32,728 nt of DNA from JAQGJA01 sp965651535. GTDB taxonomy: Bacteria; Pseudomonadota; Alphaproteobacteria; Micavibrionales; SZUA-601. The stretch covers positions 1 through 32,728 of the forward strand of contig CBFGSX010000004.1 in NCBI GenBank assembly GCA_965651535.1, written 5' to 3'. Positions 22,315 through 31,002 of this stretch are shown here, in pieces. Each line of letters opens with the position of its first letter. Position 1 is the stretch's first letter. Under the pieces are notes generated by a model. That model saw only the letters and a program-made list of their open reading frames with translations. It was not told the origin of the DNA and searched no databases. A program made the position numbers and the translations under genes.

Positions 22315-24392
22315 CCCGCCGCGAGGAACTTATCCACCTGATCGCGCTCGAAAAGATACAGCAATATCCGCAGGTTTTTGCCGCGCTCGGAGGTGAGGCG
22401 CGGATCTTTCTGGAGTATCAGTTTGACTTCCTGATGCGCCATGAGCAGCAAATCCTGATGCGCTTCGAGGCTGGCAAGGCGAAAATTCAACTCGCCGCTT
22501 TGCTGCGTCCCCAGAATATCGCCCGCACCACGAAGCGATAAATCCGTCTCGGCAATCGTAAAACCGTCCTCGGTGGTGCGCATGGTCTCGAGGCGTTGTT
22601 TCGCCACGCGGCCCAAAGGCGCTTCATAAAGCAACAGACACGTGCCGGCCTTGTCGCCGCGTCCGACGCGCCCGCGCAGCTGATGCAACTGGCTCAATCC
22701 GAAACGCTCGGAATGTTCGATAATCATCACCGTGGCCTCGGGCACGTTGACGCCGACTTCGATCACGGTGGTCGCTACCAGAATGTCCAGATTGCCCGCG
22801 ATAAAATCCGCCATGACAGCGTCTTTTTCCGGGCCTTTCATACGCCCATGCACAAGGCCGACGCGGCCCGGAAAATGCTGGATCAAATCCGCGTGACGGT
22901 CCTCGGCCGCCGATAAATCGATCAATTCACTTTCTTCAACCAATGGACAGACCCAATAAATGCGGTCGCCCTGTTCAATTTTGCGTCGCAATCCTGCTGT
23001 AACCTCGGGAATGCGGTCATGCGGCAGGACACGCGTGTCGATGGGCTTTCTTCCCGGCGGCTTCTCGCGCAGCACGGACGAATCCATATCCCCATAGGCG
23101 GTCAGCGCCAGCGTGCGCGGAATGGGCGTCGCCGTCATCACCAATATATTGACGGCGTTTCCCTTGGCGGCGAGGGCAATGCGCTGCGCCACGCCGAAAC
23201 GATGCTGTTCGTCGATAATCGCAAGCCCCAGATCGGAAAATTGCACGGGTTCTTGAATCAGCGCGTGCGTGCCGATAAGCAAATTCGTTTTACCCGTCGT
23301 CAGATCGTCCAGCAATTTCTCGCGCGTCTTGCCTTTTTCGCGGCCCGTCAGCAATGCAATCGTTAGGCCCAGCTTTTCCGCCAAAGGCTGCAACGAATGA
23401 AGATGCTGCCGCGCCAGAATTTCCGTCGGAGCCATGATGGCGGCCTGTTTTCCGGCGGAAATCACATGAACGGCGGCCAAAAACGCAATGACCGTTTTGC
23501 CGCTGCCGACATCGCCCTGAAGCAAGCGGCACATCTGGAACGGTTGCGCCAGATCGTTTTCGATCTCGCCCAGAACTTCTTTTTGTCCCTTCGTCAATTT
23601 AAAGGGCAGGGCGGCCAGCGCCTTTTCTTTGAATTTCTTATCGGCGACAAGCGGCTTGCTCGGGTTGTCTTTCTGTTGCTGCCGCGTCAACGCCAGGGCC
23701 AGTTGATGCCCCAGGATTTCATCATAAGCCAAACGCTTGCGCGCGGGATGCTGCGGCGACAGCATATCCGGCTCGGCGGGTTGATGCACAAGGCGCAATG
23801 CCGCGTCCCATGCGGGGAATTTCTCGCGCTTGATCAATTCCGCGTCCAGCCATTCGGGCAGTTTTGGAATTTTATCCAAAGCCTGTTTCATTGTTTTCGA
23901 CAGCAAATTATTCGTCACACCGGCGGTCAGGGGATAAACCGGTTCCAGTATCGCGATATCGGCGATTTTCTCGGGAGGCACGACGCGGTCGGGATGGGGG
24001 ATTTGCGCGCGGCCCTGATAATGTTCGACACGGCCCGAGATCACCACCTCGCGGCCCATCATGAAATTTTTCTCCAGATAGTTTCCCGGATTCTTGAAAA
24101 ACACCAGAGCCAGATCACCTGTTTCGTCGCCGATCGTGATCTTGCTGGGGCGTCCCGGACGGTTGGCAAAAGCGGCGGCAATGACCTTGCCCTTGACGGT
24201 CGCCACCATGCCGGGCTGAAGGTTGTCGATTTTGGCGACGGTGCGGCGGTCGATGGCGGCCACCGGAAAATGAAACAGCAGATCCAGCACCACCGGCCCG
24301 GCCAGCTTTTCCAAGGCCTTGCCCACGCGGTCGCCGACCCCGCCGAGGCGGCGGATCGACTGGAAAAGCGGGTCGAGCAGGAACGGGCGCAT
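22311..24392 (-). CDS. recG: ATP-dependent DNA helicase RecG
   Basis: RecG remodels stalled replication forks and branched DNA. The ATG at 24392 gives 693 residues; a TTG at 24401 would add three. The N-terminal wedge domain (OB-fold, about residues 60-160, GRVEHYQGRAQIPHPDRV) binds the junction. Walker A is QGDVGSGKT at about 292-300, the DEAD-type box IIDEQHRFGVAQR follows, and then LVATTVIEVGVNVPEATVM. The C-terminal helicase motifs end LRGAGDILGTQQSGE. It is divergent from sdhE with only 42 bases between their start codons. Confidence 0.97.
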   Translation of the reverse strand: MRPFLLDPLFQSIRRLGGVGDRVGKALEKLAGPVVLDLLFHFPVAAIDRRTVAKIDNLQPGMVATVKGKVIAAAFANRPGRPSKITIGDETGDLALVFFKNPGNYLEKNFMMGREVVISGRVEHYQGRAQIPHPDRVVPPEKIADIAILEPVYPLTAGVTNNLLSKTMKQALDKIPKLPEWLDAELIKREKFPAWDAALRLVHQPAEPDMLSPQHPARKRLAYDEILGHQLALALTRQQQKDNPSKPLVADKKFKEKALAALPFKLTKGQKEVLGEIENDLAQPFQMCRLLQGDVGSGKTVIAFLAAVHVISAGKQAAIMAPTEILARQHLHSLQPLAEKLGLTIALLTGREKGKTREKLLDDLTTGKTNLLIGTHALIQEPVQFSDLGLAIIDEQHRFGVAQRIALAAKGNAVNILVMTATPIPRTLALTAYGDMDSSVLREKPPGRKPIDTRVLPHDRIPEVTAGLRRKIEQGDRIYWVCPLVEESELIDLSAAEDRHADLIQHFPGRVGLVHGRMKGPEKDAVMADFIAGNLDILVATTVIEVGVNVPEATVMIIEHSERFGLSQLHQLRGRVGRGDKAGTCLLLYEAPLGRVAKQRLETMRTTEDGFTIAETDLSLRGAGDILGTQQSGELNFRLASLEAHQDLLLMAHQEVKLILQKDPRLTSERGKNLRILLYLFERDQVDKFLAAG

Positions 24393-24394
24393 GG

Positions 24395-24423
24395 GTGACA
24401 AATCGGCTCAAAAGGTCTATAAC
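24395..24423 (+). promoter_or_regulatory. Candidate near-leaderless promoter of sdhE-mfd
   Basis: GTGACA (24395-24400) and TATAAC (24418-24423) are 17 bases apart. The predicted start near 24430 leaves about five bases before the ATG at 24435, where no Shine-Dalgarno exists. It begins three bases beyond the divergent recG start codon. Confidence 0.5.
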
Positions 24424-24434
24424 CCCCAGCATAC

Positions 24435-24704
24435 ATGGAAAACCATGAATTGACCACGGCTCGCAAGAAGCTGATTTTTCGTGCCTGGCACCGCGGCACG
24501 CGCGAAGCCGACCTGTTGATGGGTCGGTTTGCGGACTCGTTTGTGCCTGCTGCAAACGCGGCTGATTTGGCCGAATTTGAAGCCCTGCTGAATGAAAACG
24601 ATCCCGATATTTACGACTGGGTGATCGGGCGTCTGCCCGTCCCCGAGAATAATCTGGGGCCGTTGATCCAAAGACTCAAAGATTTCTACGATGCAGCACG
24701 GTAA
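24435..24704 (+). CDS. sdhE: Succinate dehydrogenase assembly factor SdhE
   Basis: SdhE (SDH5 family) helps attach FAD to the flavoprotein subunit of succinate dehydrogenase. The 89-residue length is typical. The RGxxE signature is present in FRAWHRGTREADLLMGRFAD. The C-terminal half has the expected acidic EALLNENDPDIYDWVIGR and ends with a helix. The gene overlaps mfd by 14 bases, so both share a transcript. Its promoter sits next to the recG start. The sdh operon itself is not in the window. Confidence 0.93.
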   Translation: MENHELTTARKKLIFRAWHRGTREADLLMGRFADSFVPAANAADLAEFEALLNENDPDIYDWVIGRLPVPENNLGPLIQRLKDFYDAAR

Positions 24705-27700
24705 CTTGAAACTGAGCGGCGCGGTCGAGGGACAGGATATCCGCATCCTGTCGTCGCTTGCGCGTGAGGCATGGGAAACGGCGCGCGCGCCCTTGCTGCA
24801 TATCGTTACCGACGATCACCGTTTCCAGAGCGTTTTGGATTTATGGGCGTTTTTTGCGCCGGATGTGCGCGTATTGGCCTTTCCGGCATGGGATTGTCTG
24901 CCCTATGATCGCGTTTCGCCGCAAAGCGACATTCTCGCGCAACGGACGAAAGTTCTGTCCGCGCTGGCGCAGGAAAAACCGTTTGATGGGCCGACGGTTC
25001 TGGTTATGCCGCTCAACGCTGCTGTGCAGCGTATCCCCGCGCCGCATTATTTCAGGGACGGGTTCTTTTCCCTGAAGTCGGGCGGAAAAATAAACCTTGA
25101 ATCATTGAAATTGTTCTTTACGACCCAGGGGTATATCCGTTCCGATACGGTGCGCGAACCGGGCGAGTTCGCCCTGCGCGGCAGCATTGTCGATATTTTT
25201 CCCGCCGGGCATGAATTTCCCGTGCGGCTTGATTGTTTCGACGACGAGATCGAAACCATTAAAACCTTCGATCCCGTCGAACAGACCAGCCTTGAAAAAC
25301 TGGAAGCGCTGGAATTGTCTCCGGGCGTCGAGATTTTATTGAACGCCGAAACCGTTTCGGCTTTCAAGGCGGGATATCGCGAATTATTCGGCGCGCAGCA
25401 ATCGGACGACCCTCTGTTTGAGTCCGTCTCGGCGGGGCATCGTTATCCCGGCATGGAGCATTGGCTGCCCTTGTTTTATGCAGATATTAAAACGATTTTC
25501 GATCTTGTGCCCGAGCGCGCGCCGCGCGTTTTCGATCACCAGATCGAGGTGGTCTATGCCGAGCGCATGAAACAAGTGGCCGATTTCTACGCCGCGCGCG
25601 TCGAACAGATGCGCCCCGATAAGAACAAGCTCAATACCGGCCCGCGTTACAAGCCCGTGCCGCTTGATAGAATGTTCCTGTCGGAGGCGGAGTGGCAAGC
25701 GGCATTGAACGGGCTTGTCGTGCGCCATCTTGTGCCTTTTGCCGATGACGATAACCGCACGAAGCAGGCGCCGAATTTCGCCGCGCAGGCACAGGAAAAT
25801 CCCGCGGCACCTTATGAACTATTCAAAAAAAACCTGACCGAGTGGGCACCGCGCAAGGTGATGCTTGCCTGTTATTCCGAAGGCTCGCGTGAGCGCGTCA
25901 AGCAGCTTTGCACTGAACACGGTGTTTCCGGCCCGGAATTCGTTATCTTGTCGCTGGAGCATGGTTTCATTGCGGATGATCTCGTCGTTATCACCGAACA
26001 GGATTTGCTGGGGGACCGTCTGACGCGCCAGACGCGCAAGCGCCGCAATAAATCGGCTCTGCGCGACGCGTCGGAGCTCAATATCGGCGATCTGGTGGTG
26101 CATATCGAGCATGGCATCGGCAAATTCGACGGCCTCATCACCATGACCGTGGACGGTGCGGCGCATGATTGCGTGCGCATTCTTTATGCCGATAACGACA
26201 AATTGTTCATTCCGGTCGAATCTTTGGATGTTTTGTCGCGCTTCGGCTCGGATCAAAGCAATGCCGCGCTTGATAAATTGGGTGGTGTCGGCTGGCAGTC
26301 GCGCAAAGCCCGTGTCAAAAAGAAATTGCTGGAAATGGCCGAAGGGCTGATTGCCATCGCCGCCGCGCGTAAAACGGCGGCCGCGCCGGAAATGTCGCCG
26401 CCTGAAGGCCTGTATCACGAATTCGTGGCGCGTTTCCCCTATCAGGAGACGGAGGATCAGGAGCGCTCCATCGCCGATGTCATCGGCGATCTGCATCAGG
26501 GCAACGTCATGGATCGCCTGGTTTGCGGCGATGTCGGCTTCGGTAAGACCGAGGTCGCCATGCGCGCCGCCTTTATCGCCGCCATGTCGGGGATGCAGGT
26601 GGCGCTTGTCGTGCCGACGACGCTTTTGGCGCGGCAGCATTTTACGAATTTCACGGCGCGTTTCGCCGGATTTCCCGTCAAAATCGCGCAGCTTTCGCGC
26701 ATGGTAACGACGGCGGAAGCCAATAAAACGCGCGAACAGATGGAAAAAGGTCATGTCGATATCGTCATTGGCACGCACGCCTTGTTGTCCGAAAAAATCA
26801 AATTCGCCAATCTTGGGCTTTTGATCGTCGACGAAGAGCAGAATTTCGGCGTCAAGCAAAAGGAAAAACTAAAATCCCTGCGTGAAAACGTCCATGTGCT
26901 GACGCTGACGGCGACGCCCATTCCGCGCACGCTGCAAATGTCGATGACGGGCATCCGCGACCTCAGTCTGATCGCGACGCCGCCCGTCGACCGTCTGGCG
27001 GTGCGGACTTCGGTTCTGCCATTCGATCCGCTGATCGTGCGCGAGGCGATCATGCGCGAATATTATCGCGGCGGGCAATGTTTCTATGTCGTGCCGCGCC
27101 TGTCGGACATGAAAGAAGTCCACGAAACGCTGAATGAACTTGTGCCGGAGATCAAGATCGTCGAGGCGCATGGCCAACTCTCCGCAACCGATCTCGATGA
27201 GCGTATGACGGCGTTTTACGAGGGGCAATATCATCTTCTGCTGGCGACCAATATCATCGAAAGTGGTTTGGATATTCCCAACGCCAATACGCTGATCGTG
27301 CATCGCAGCGATTTATTCGGCCTGAGCCAGTTGTATCAAATTCGCGGGCGCATCGGGCGTTCCAAGCGCCGCGGCTATGCGTATTTCACCTATAAGGACG
27401 ATAAACTTTTGTCCGAAAGCGCCAAACAACGCCTGCACGTGATCGGCACGCTGGACACCCTGGGGGCGGGCTTTCAACTGGCCAGCTATGACATGGATAT
27501 TCGCGGGGCGGGGAATTTGCTGGGCGAGGAGCAATCCGGCCATATCAAAGAGGTCGGCGTCGAATTGTATCAGCATATGCTGGAGGAGGCGGTGCAGGCC
27601 GTACGTTCGGGCAAGGGTATGGACGAGGTGCTGGATGATGAATGGTCTCCGACGATTAATCTGGGACTTCCGGTTTTGATCCCGGAAAAATACGTCACCG

Positions 27701-28089
27701 ATCTTCCGGTGCGCCTGAGTTTGTATCGCCGCCTTGCGGGCCTGACCGAACAACACGACATCGACGCTTTTGCCGTGGAATTAGTCGACCGCTTCGGCCC
27801 GATGCCGGATGAGGTGAAAAATCTTCTCGACGTGATGACGATCAAGCATCTGTGCAAACGCGCGGGAGTCGAGAAAATCGAGGCCGGCCCCAAAGGCGCG
27901 ACCGTCACTTTCCGTCGCAACCAGTTCGGCCCGGTGGAGAAACTGCTCGCCTATGTACAAAAACAGATGGGAACGGTCAAATTGCGCCCTGACCAGAAAC
28001 TCAGCTATTTGCGCGCCTGGGACGATGTTTCTTTACGTCTCAAGGGCGTGCGCGGTCTTGCCAATGACCTCGCCGAGATGGTAGCATAG
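24691..28089 (+). CDS. mfd: Transcription-repair coupling factor Mfd
   Basis: Mfd removes stalled RNA polymerase at lesions and recruits UvrA. The 1132 residues are full length. The UvrB-like N-terminal part is at about 1-340, and the CarD-like polymerase-interacting domain starts near 463 (LNIGDLVVHIEHGIGKFDG). Helicase Walker A is VCGDVGFGKTEVAM at about 611-624, motif II is DEEQNFGVKQKEKLK at about 714, and motif III is LTLTATPIPRTLQMS. QIRGRIGRSKRRGYAYF and the C-terminal TRCF domain close it. The DEEQ box reads Q where many have H. It overlaps sdhE at the start and is followed after four bases by the 129-residue gene. Confidence 0.97.
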   Translation: MQHGNLKLSGAVEGQDIRILSSLAREAWETARAPLLHIVTDDHRFQSVLDLWAFFAPDVRVLAFPAWDCLPYDRVSPQSDILAQRTKVLSALAQEKPFDGPTVLVMPLNAAVQRIPAPHYFRDGFFSLKSGGKINLESLKLFFTTQGYIRSDTVREPGEFALRGSIVDIFPAGHEFPVRLDCFDDEIETIKTFDPVEQTSLEKLEALELSPGVEILLNAETVSAFKAGYRELFGAQQSDDPLFESVSAGHRYPGMEHWLPLFYADIKTIFDLVPERAPRVFDHQIEVVYAERMKQVADFYAARVEQMRPDKNKLNTGPRYKPVPLDRMFLSEAEWQAALNGLVVRHLVPFADDDNRTKQAPNFAAQAQENPAAPYELFKKNLTEWAPRKVMLACYSEGSRERVKQLCTEHGVSGPEFVILSLEHGFIADDLVVITEQDLLGDRLTRQTRKRRNKSALRDASELNIGDLVVHIEHGIGKFDGLITMTVDGAAHDCVRILYADNDKLFIPVESLDVLSRFGSDQSNAALDKLGGVGWQSRKARVKKKLLEMAEGLIAIAAARKTAAAPEMSPPEGLYHEFVARFPYQETEDQERSIADVIGDLHQGNVMDRLVCGDVGFGKTEVAMRAAFIAAMSGMQVALVVPTTLLARQHFTNFTARFAGFPVKIAQLSRMVTTAEANKTREQMEKGHVDIVIGTHALLSEKIKFANLGLLIVDEEQNFGVKQKEKLKSLRENVHVLTLTATPIPRTLQMSMTGIRDLSLIATPPVDRLAVRTSVLPFDPLIVREAIMREYYRGGQCFYVVPRLSDMKEVHETLNELVPEIKIVEAHGQLSATDLDERMTAFYEGQYHLLLATNIIESGLDIPNANTLIVHRSDLFGLSQLYQIRGRIGRSKRRGYAYFTYKDDKLLSESAKQRLHVIGTLDTLGAGFQLASYDMDIRGAGNLLGEEQSGHIKEVGVELYQHMLEEAVQAVRSGKGMDEVLDDEWSPTINLGLPVLIPEKYVTDLPVRLSLYRRLAGLTEQHDIDAFAVELVDRFGPMPDEVKNLLDVMTIKHLCKRAGVEKIEAGPKGATVTFRRNQFGPVEKLLAYVQKQMGTVKLRPDQKLSYLRAWDDVSLRLKGVRGLANDLAEMVA

Positions 28090-28093
28090 GCCC

Positions 28094-28483
28094 ATGGCTG
28101 ATCGTAAAATCCGCGAAATACTGGAAAAAGCCAAAGGACAGGCGAAGCTGACCGAACAGGCGGTGCGCACGTTGATCGAGCGCGACCATAAATTCCTGCT
28201 GGAACTGGTAACGCCTTATCTGGACGGCATTATCGCGCATTCCATCGATCGCGCGCGCAAAGGCACGGGTCTGGCCGAGCCGCCTGCGCCGAAAAAACCG
28301 GAGCCGCTTCCTAAAGTCGTCAAAAAATCCAAAGCGCCGACAAAACCCGCGTCATCGGGCGGTTTGGACGGATTGCTGGATGCGTGGGCAAAGAAATTCG
28401 AGACGGATGAAAAACCGTCCAACGGAAAAAAGGTTTCCGAGCGTCATATCGACGCGATCAAGGCGCTTTCCAAGAAAAACTAG
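28094..28483 (+). CDS. Unknown basic protein in the mfd operon (129 aa)
   Basis: No family is recognised. The N-terminal 60 residues form a helical, charged domain (REILEKAKGQAKLTEQAVRT, then HKFLLELVTPYLDGIIAHSI). A Pro/Lys-rich linker (PPAPKKPEPLPKVVKKSK) leads to a C-terminal helix ending SERHIDAIKALSKKN. The shape, a helical head plus flexible linker plus short helix, suggests a protein- or nucleic-acid-binding adaptor. It starts four bases after the mfd stop, so it is almost surely cotranscribed with mfd. Its TAG overlaps the stop of the DUF1217 gene (CTAG at 28480-28483). Confidence 0.72.
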   Translation: MADRKIREILEKAKGQAKLTEQAVRTLIERDHKFLLELVTPYLDGIIAHSIDRARKGTGLAEPPAPKKPEPLPKVVKKSKAPTKPASSGGLDGLLDAWAKKFETDEKPSNGKKVSERHIDAIKALSKKN

Positions 28484-30867
28484 ATCTGAAGTGATAGGCT
28501 CATCAGATTGGCCATGGCGCTTTGCGCGTTATAGCCGCCGCCCGCATCGTTGAACAGCAACGAGATCGGGCTGTTGATGCTGCTTGCGCCGCCGCCGCTT
28601 AATTGTACTTGCGTCAGATAGCGGATAAGGAATTTTTCGGTATAGGCATTGACCTTGTAAGGGTTTTCGCTGTCGGTTTCACGGTTGCCATTCAGAATAT
28701 CGATTGTCCCCGCCAGTTTGCCCAGCTCCAGCGTGGCGGAACGATTATCTGCCTCAAGGCGTCGTTTTGCGCTATCGACCAGATAGGCCACATCGTCCAG
28801 AGCGCTGATAATCGCGGCAGAGCCGTTGCCCATTTCAGCCAATAGGTCGGTGATGGCGGCCGAGACGTCGGCTTCGAATCCCGATTGTGCACGGAAGGTG
28901 ATGTCTTTTCCGGTGCTCAATGCGCCAAGCTTGATATCCGTTTGATCGGCCGACAGCAGGTTTTTCCCCTCTACGGTTGCAGCGGTAACAGCTGCCGTCA
29001 ACTGTTGTTTAAGGGCATATATCTGGCTGTCAAGACTTCCTTTGGGATCATAGGTTCCGATGATCTTGTCAAGAATGGGTTTCTCACGGTTCAACCCTTC
29101 TTTGGCAGCGTCTGAGGCGGTCGTAACCTGAATGGCCGCGATTTCAAGAGCTGCTGCGTCACCCTGAGTGCTGAGGGAGGCTGCGTCGAGAACGTCAGAA
29201 ATCGCGGTGGCAAGATCATAGCCGCCCTGAACCAGAATCGTCTGACCGTTGATGATCTCATAACTTTGGTCGGCGATATTGTTGAGGAAATTGTCCAGAC
29301 CGGAATCGGAAGCGTTTTCAATCAGGTCGCGTATTTCACTACGCAGGGCATTGAATTCGTTTTCCAGATCGGCGCGGCTTTCGAGGGAAGAACGGTTTCG
29401 CGATTCTGTTGCCAGCTCGCCGATTCTGCCAAGTTTTTCTTCGATTTGGGCAATGCGGTTCAGGGAGTCGTCCACCGAACGCTTGCCGTCGAGCAAGGAT
29501 TCGCTGTTCAGTGTAGCCGCAGCGAAGTATGAGGCACCGACTTCGTTGAGAGAAAGGATATCGGCAGCCATCGTTTCACCAATGGCGTTCATTCTATCTT
29601 TGGAAATCAGAATTCTGCTTTGTGCAGTCACGATATTGGCGGTGTCTCCGCTACCTGAAATATTGTCGAAGGCAGTCTGCGCCGTGGCAATCATGTTCTG
29701 GACATCCGAGATATCATGGCGGCTGAAAGTGTATTCGGTGCCTGCGTCGTCAATGATAACGGTCACGGTATCGTTCGCGCCGTTTTGCAGAATGTTCTGC
29801 GTTGAGCCATCAGGCACTTGCACGGCGGCGGCATTCAATGCATCGGTGATGAATCCGGCATAGGCGTTGAATTGGGATTTCAGCGCAGCGAGGTCTGCAC
29901 CGGGCTGTGAAATCTGATTGGTCAGGTCTTCAAGAGAGTTTAGATAGCCACCAATTTTTTGATAGGCTGAAGCGCCGCCACGCAATAATTGTTCAGCGCG
30001 CACAAGCTCCGGCACGGCGGCTTCCTGCACGGCGATCAGCGCGGCATTTTCGCCGCCCGGATCCGTCACGGTAGCAAGGTTCGCATAGTCCGAACCAAGC
30101 TGGAGCAACTGATCGCTCAAGGCTCTGATTTGGGCCACGGCAGCGTCGCTGACTTTGAGGCTGGATTCAAGAAGTGTGTAATCTTGTTGTGCGCGGTCGA
30201 TTTGCGACGGCGTGATCGTCGAACTGATGCCGGTCAGCTTGGGCAGATCAAGGCGGCGCGAGACAGCAGCGGCTTGGGTTTCGACGGGTTGCACGGCCAG
30301 TTGCGGCGGCAGATTAAAAGCGGTGCTGAACACGTCGCGCAATACGCGGTCGCCCAAAATCCCATAAGCATCTTTGACGGTCGAGATGTTGCGCGCGAAA
30401 TAGGCCGTCTGGCGCAGGGCGTTGTCCTGTTCGCCCAGAGTTTCCTCAAAACGGTTGCGGATATAGCCATCGACCAGGCTGTCGCGGCGAATCTTTAGCT
30501 CAAAGCTGTTCATATCGCGGTCAAGGCGAAGGCTTTGGGCGAATTGCTTGAAGCGCGGATCGGCCAGACGGTTGACCAGCGCGCCGGTATCGTTCGGGTT
30601 TTCGCTGAGAATTTTCTTGATACGTCCTGCATTATTGATCTCGGCACCGAGGCCGTGCGCATCCAAAACGAATTGCAGCAGGCGGCGATCCTTCATCAGA
30701 TCGTCGATGCTTTTGACATCCGGCGCTTTTTTCTGGAAGTATTCGATCTCGCGTTGGACGCGCGGGTCTTTGGAAAAACGATCCATGTATTTCTTCGGGT
30801 CTTTCTGCAAGACCCGCCAGGCCGTGGCTGAATCCAGCCCGTATAAACCCGGTATGATGATCGTCAT
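28480..30867 (-). CDS. DUF1217 flagellar-type protein with flagellin-like middle region (795 aa)
   Basis: The N-terminal 150 residues match DUF1217, found near flagellar genes in Alphaproteobacteria: YGLDSATAWRVLQKDPKKY, then QREIEYFQKKAPDVKSID and VNRLADPRFKQFAQSLRLDR. A helical middle (about 225-330) follows. The segment at about 469-519 (RIAQIEEKLGRIGELATESR, then LENEFNALRSEIRDLIENA) resembles the flagellin N-terminal coil. The C-terminus (740-795) reads TEKFLIRYLTQVQLSGGGAS. There is no signal peptide, as for proteins using the flagellar export path. GAGGAA precedes the ATG. A sigma-54-type promoter at 30941-30956 supports flagellar-class expression. Its exact job is unknown. Confidence 0.82.
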   Translation of the reverse strand: MTIIIPGLYGLDSATAWRVLQKDPKKYMDRFSKDPRVQREIEYFQKKAPDVKSIDDLMKDRRLLQFVLDAHGLGAEINNAGRIKKILSENPNDTGALVNRLADPRFKQFAQSLRLDRDMNSFELKIRRDSLVDGYIRNRFEETLGEQDNALRQTAYFARNISTVKDAYGILGDRVLRDVFSTAFNLPPQLAVQPVETQAAAVSRRLDLPKLTGISSTITPSQIDRAQQDYTLLESSLKVSDAAVAQIRALSDQLLQLGSDYANLATVTDPGGENAALIAVQEAAVPELVRAEQLLRGGASAYQKIGGYLNSLEDLTNQISQPGADLAALKSQFNAYAGFITDALNAAAVQVPDGSTQNILQNGANDTVTVIIDDAGTEYTFSRHDISDVQNMIATAQTAFDNISGSGDTANIVTAQSRILISKDRMNAIGETMAADILSLNEVGASYFAAATLNSESLLDGKRSVDDSLNRIAQIEEKLGRIGELATESRNRSSLESRADLENEFNALRSEIRDLIENASDSGLDNFLNNIADQSYEIINGQTILVQGGYDLATAISDVLDAASLSTQGDAAALEIAAIQVTTASDAAKEGLNREKPILDKIIGTYDPKGSLDSQIYALKQQLTAAVTAATVEGKNLLSADQTDIKLGALSTGKDITFRAQSGFEADVSAAITDLLAEMGNGSAAIISALDDVAYLVDSAKRRLEADNRSATLELGKLAGTIDILNGNRETDSENPYKVNAYTEKFLIRYLTQVQLSGGGASSINSPISLLFNDAGGGYNAQSAMANLMSLSLQI

Positions 30868-30940
30868 GTTTCCTCGACAGACAATGCGCCAGTCTCCATT
30901 CTAGCGCGAAAGGGCTTGGAGAAGTCTTAATTCAATATAA

Positions 30941-30956
30941 TGCAAAAATTAGGCCA
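30941..30956 (-). promoter_or_regulatory. Candidate sigma-54 promoter of the DUF1217 gene
   Basis: The minus strand reads TGGCCT-AATTT-TTGCA, matching the -24/-12 pattern TGGCAC-N5-TTGCA in spacing and in both key GG and GC pairs. The start would be near 30930, about 63 bases before the ATG at 30867. Sigma-54 control of later flagellar genes is well known in Caulobacter and relatives. Confidence 0.6.
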
Positions 30957-30959
30957 AAA

Positions 30960-30982
30960 TTAAAAAAGCCGGAGTTTTTTAA
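30960..30982. repeat. Inverted repeat upstream of the sigma-54 promoter
   Basis: TTAAAAAA (30960-30967) and TTTTTTAA (30975-30982) form a perfect dyad around GCCGGAG. It lies four bases beyond the -24 element. It may be a bent-DNA or activator site, or a relic of a terminator; no further evidence is visible. Confidence 0.45.
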
Positions 30983-31002
30983 GTATTCGTTATCAAAGAT
31001 AC

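Noticed and set aside
23397..24398. 333-codon open frame antisense to recG
   Set aside because: Fully inside recG on the other strand, with no recognisable motifs; a GC-rich shadow frame.
25819..26859. 346-codon open frame antisense to mfd
   Set aside because: Lies over the conserved helicase core of mfd; low-complexity Arg/His-rich composition typical of a shadow.
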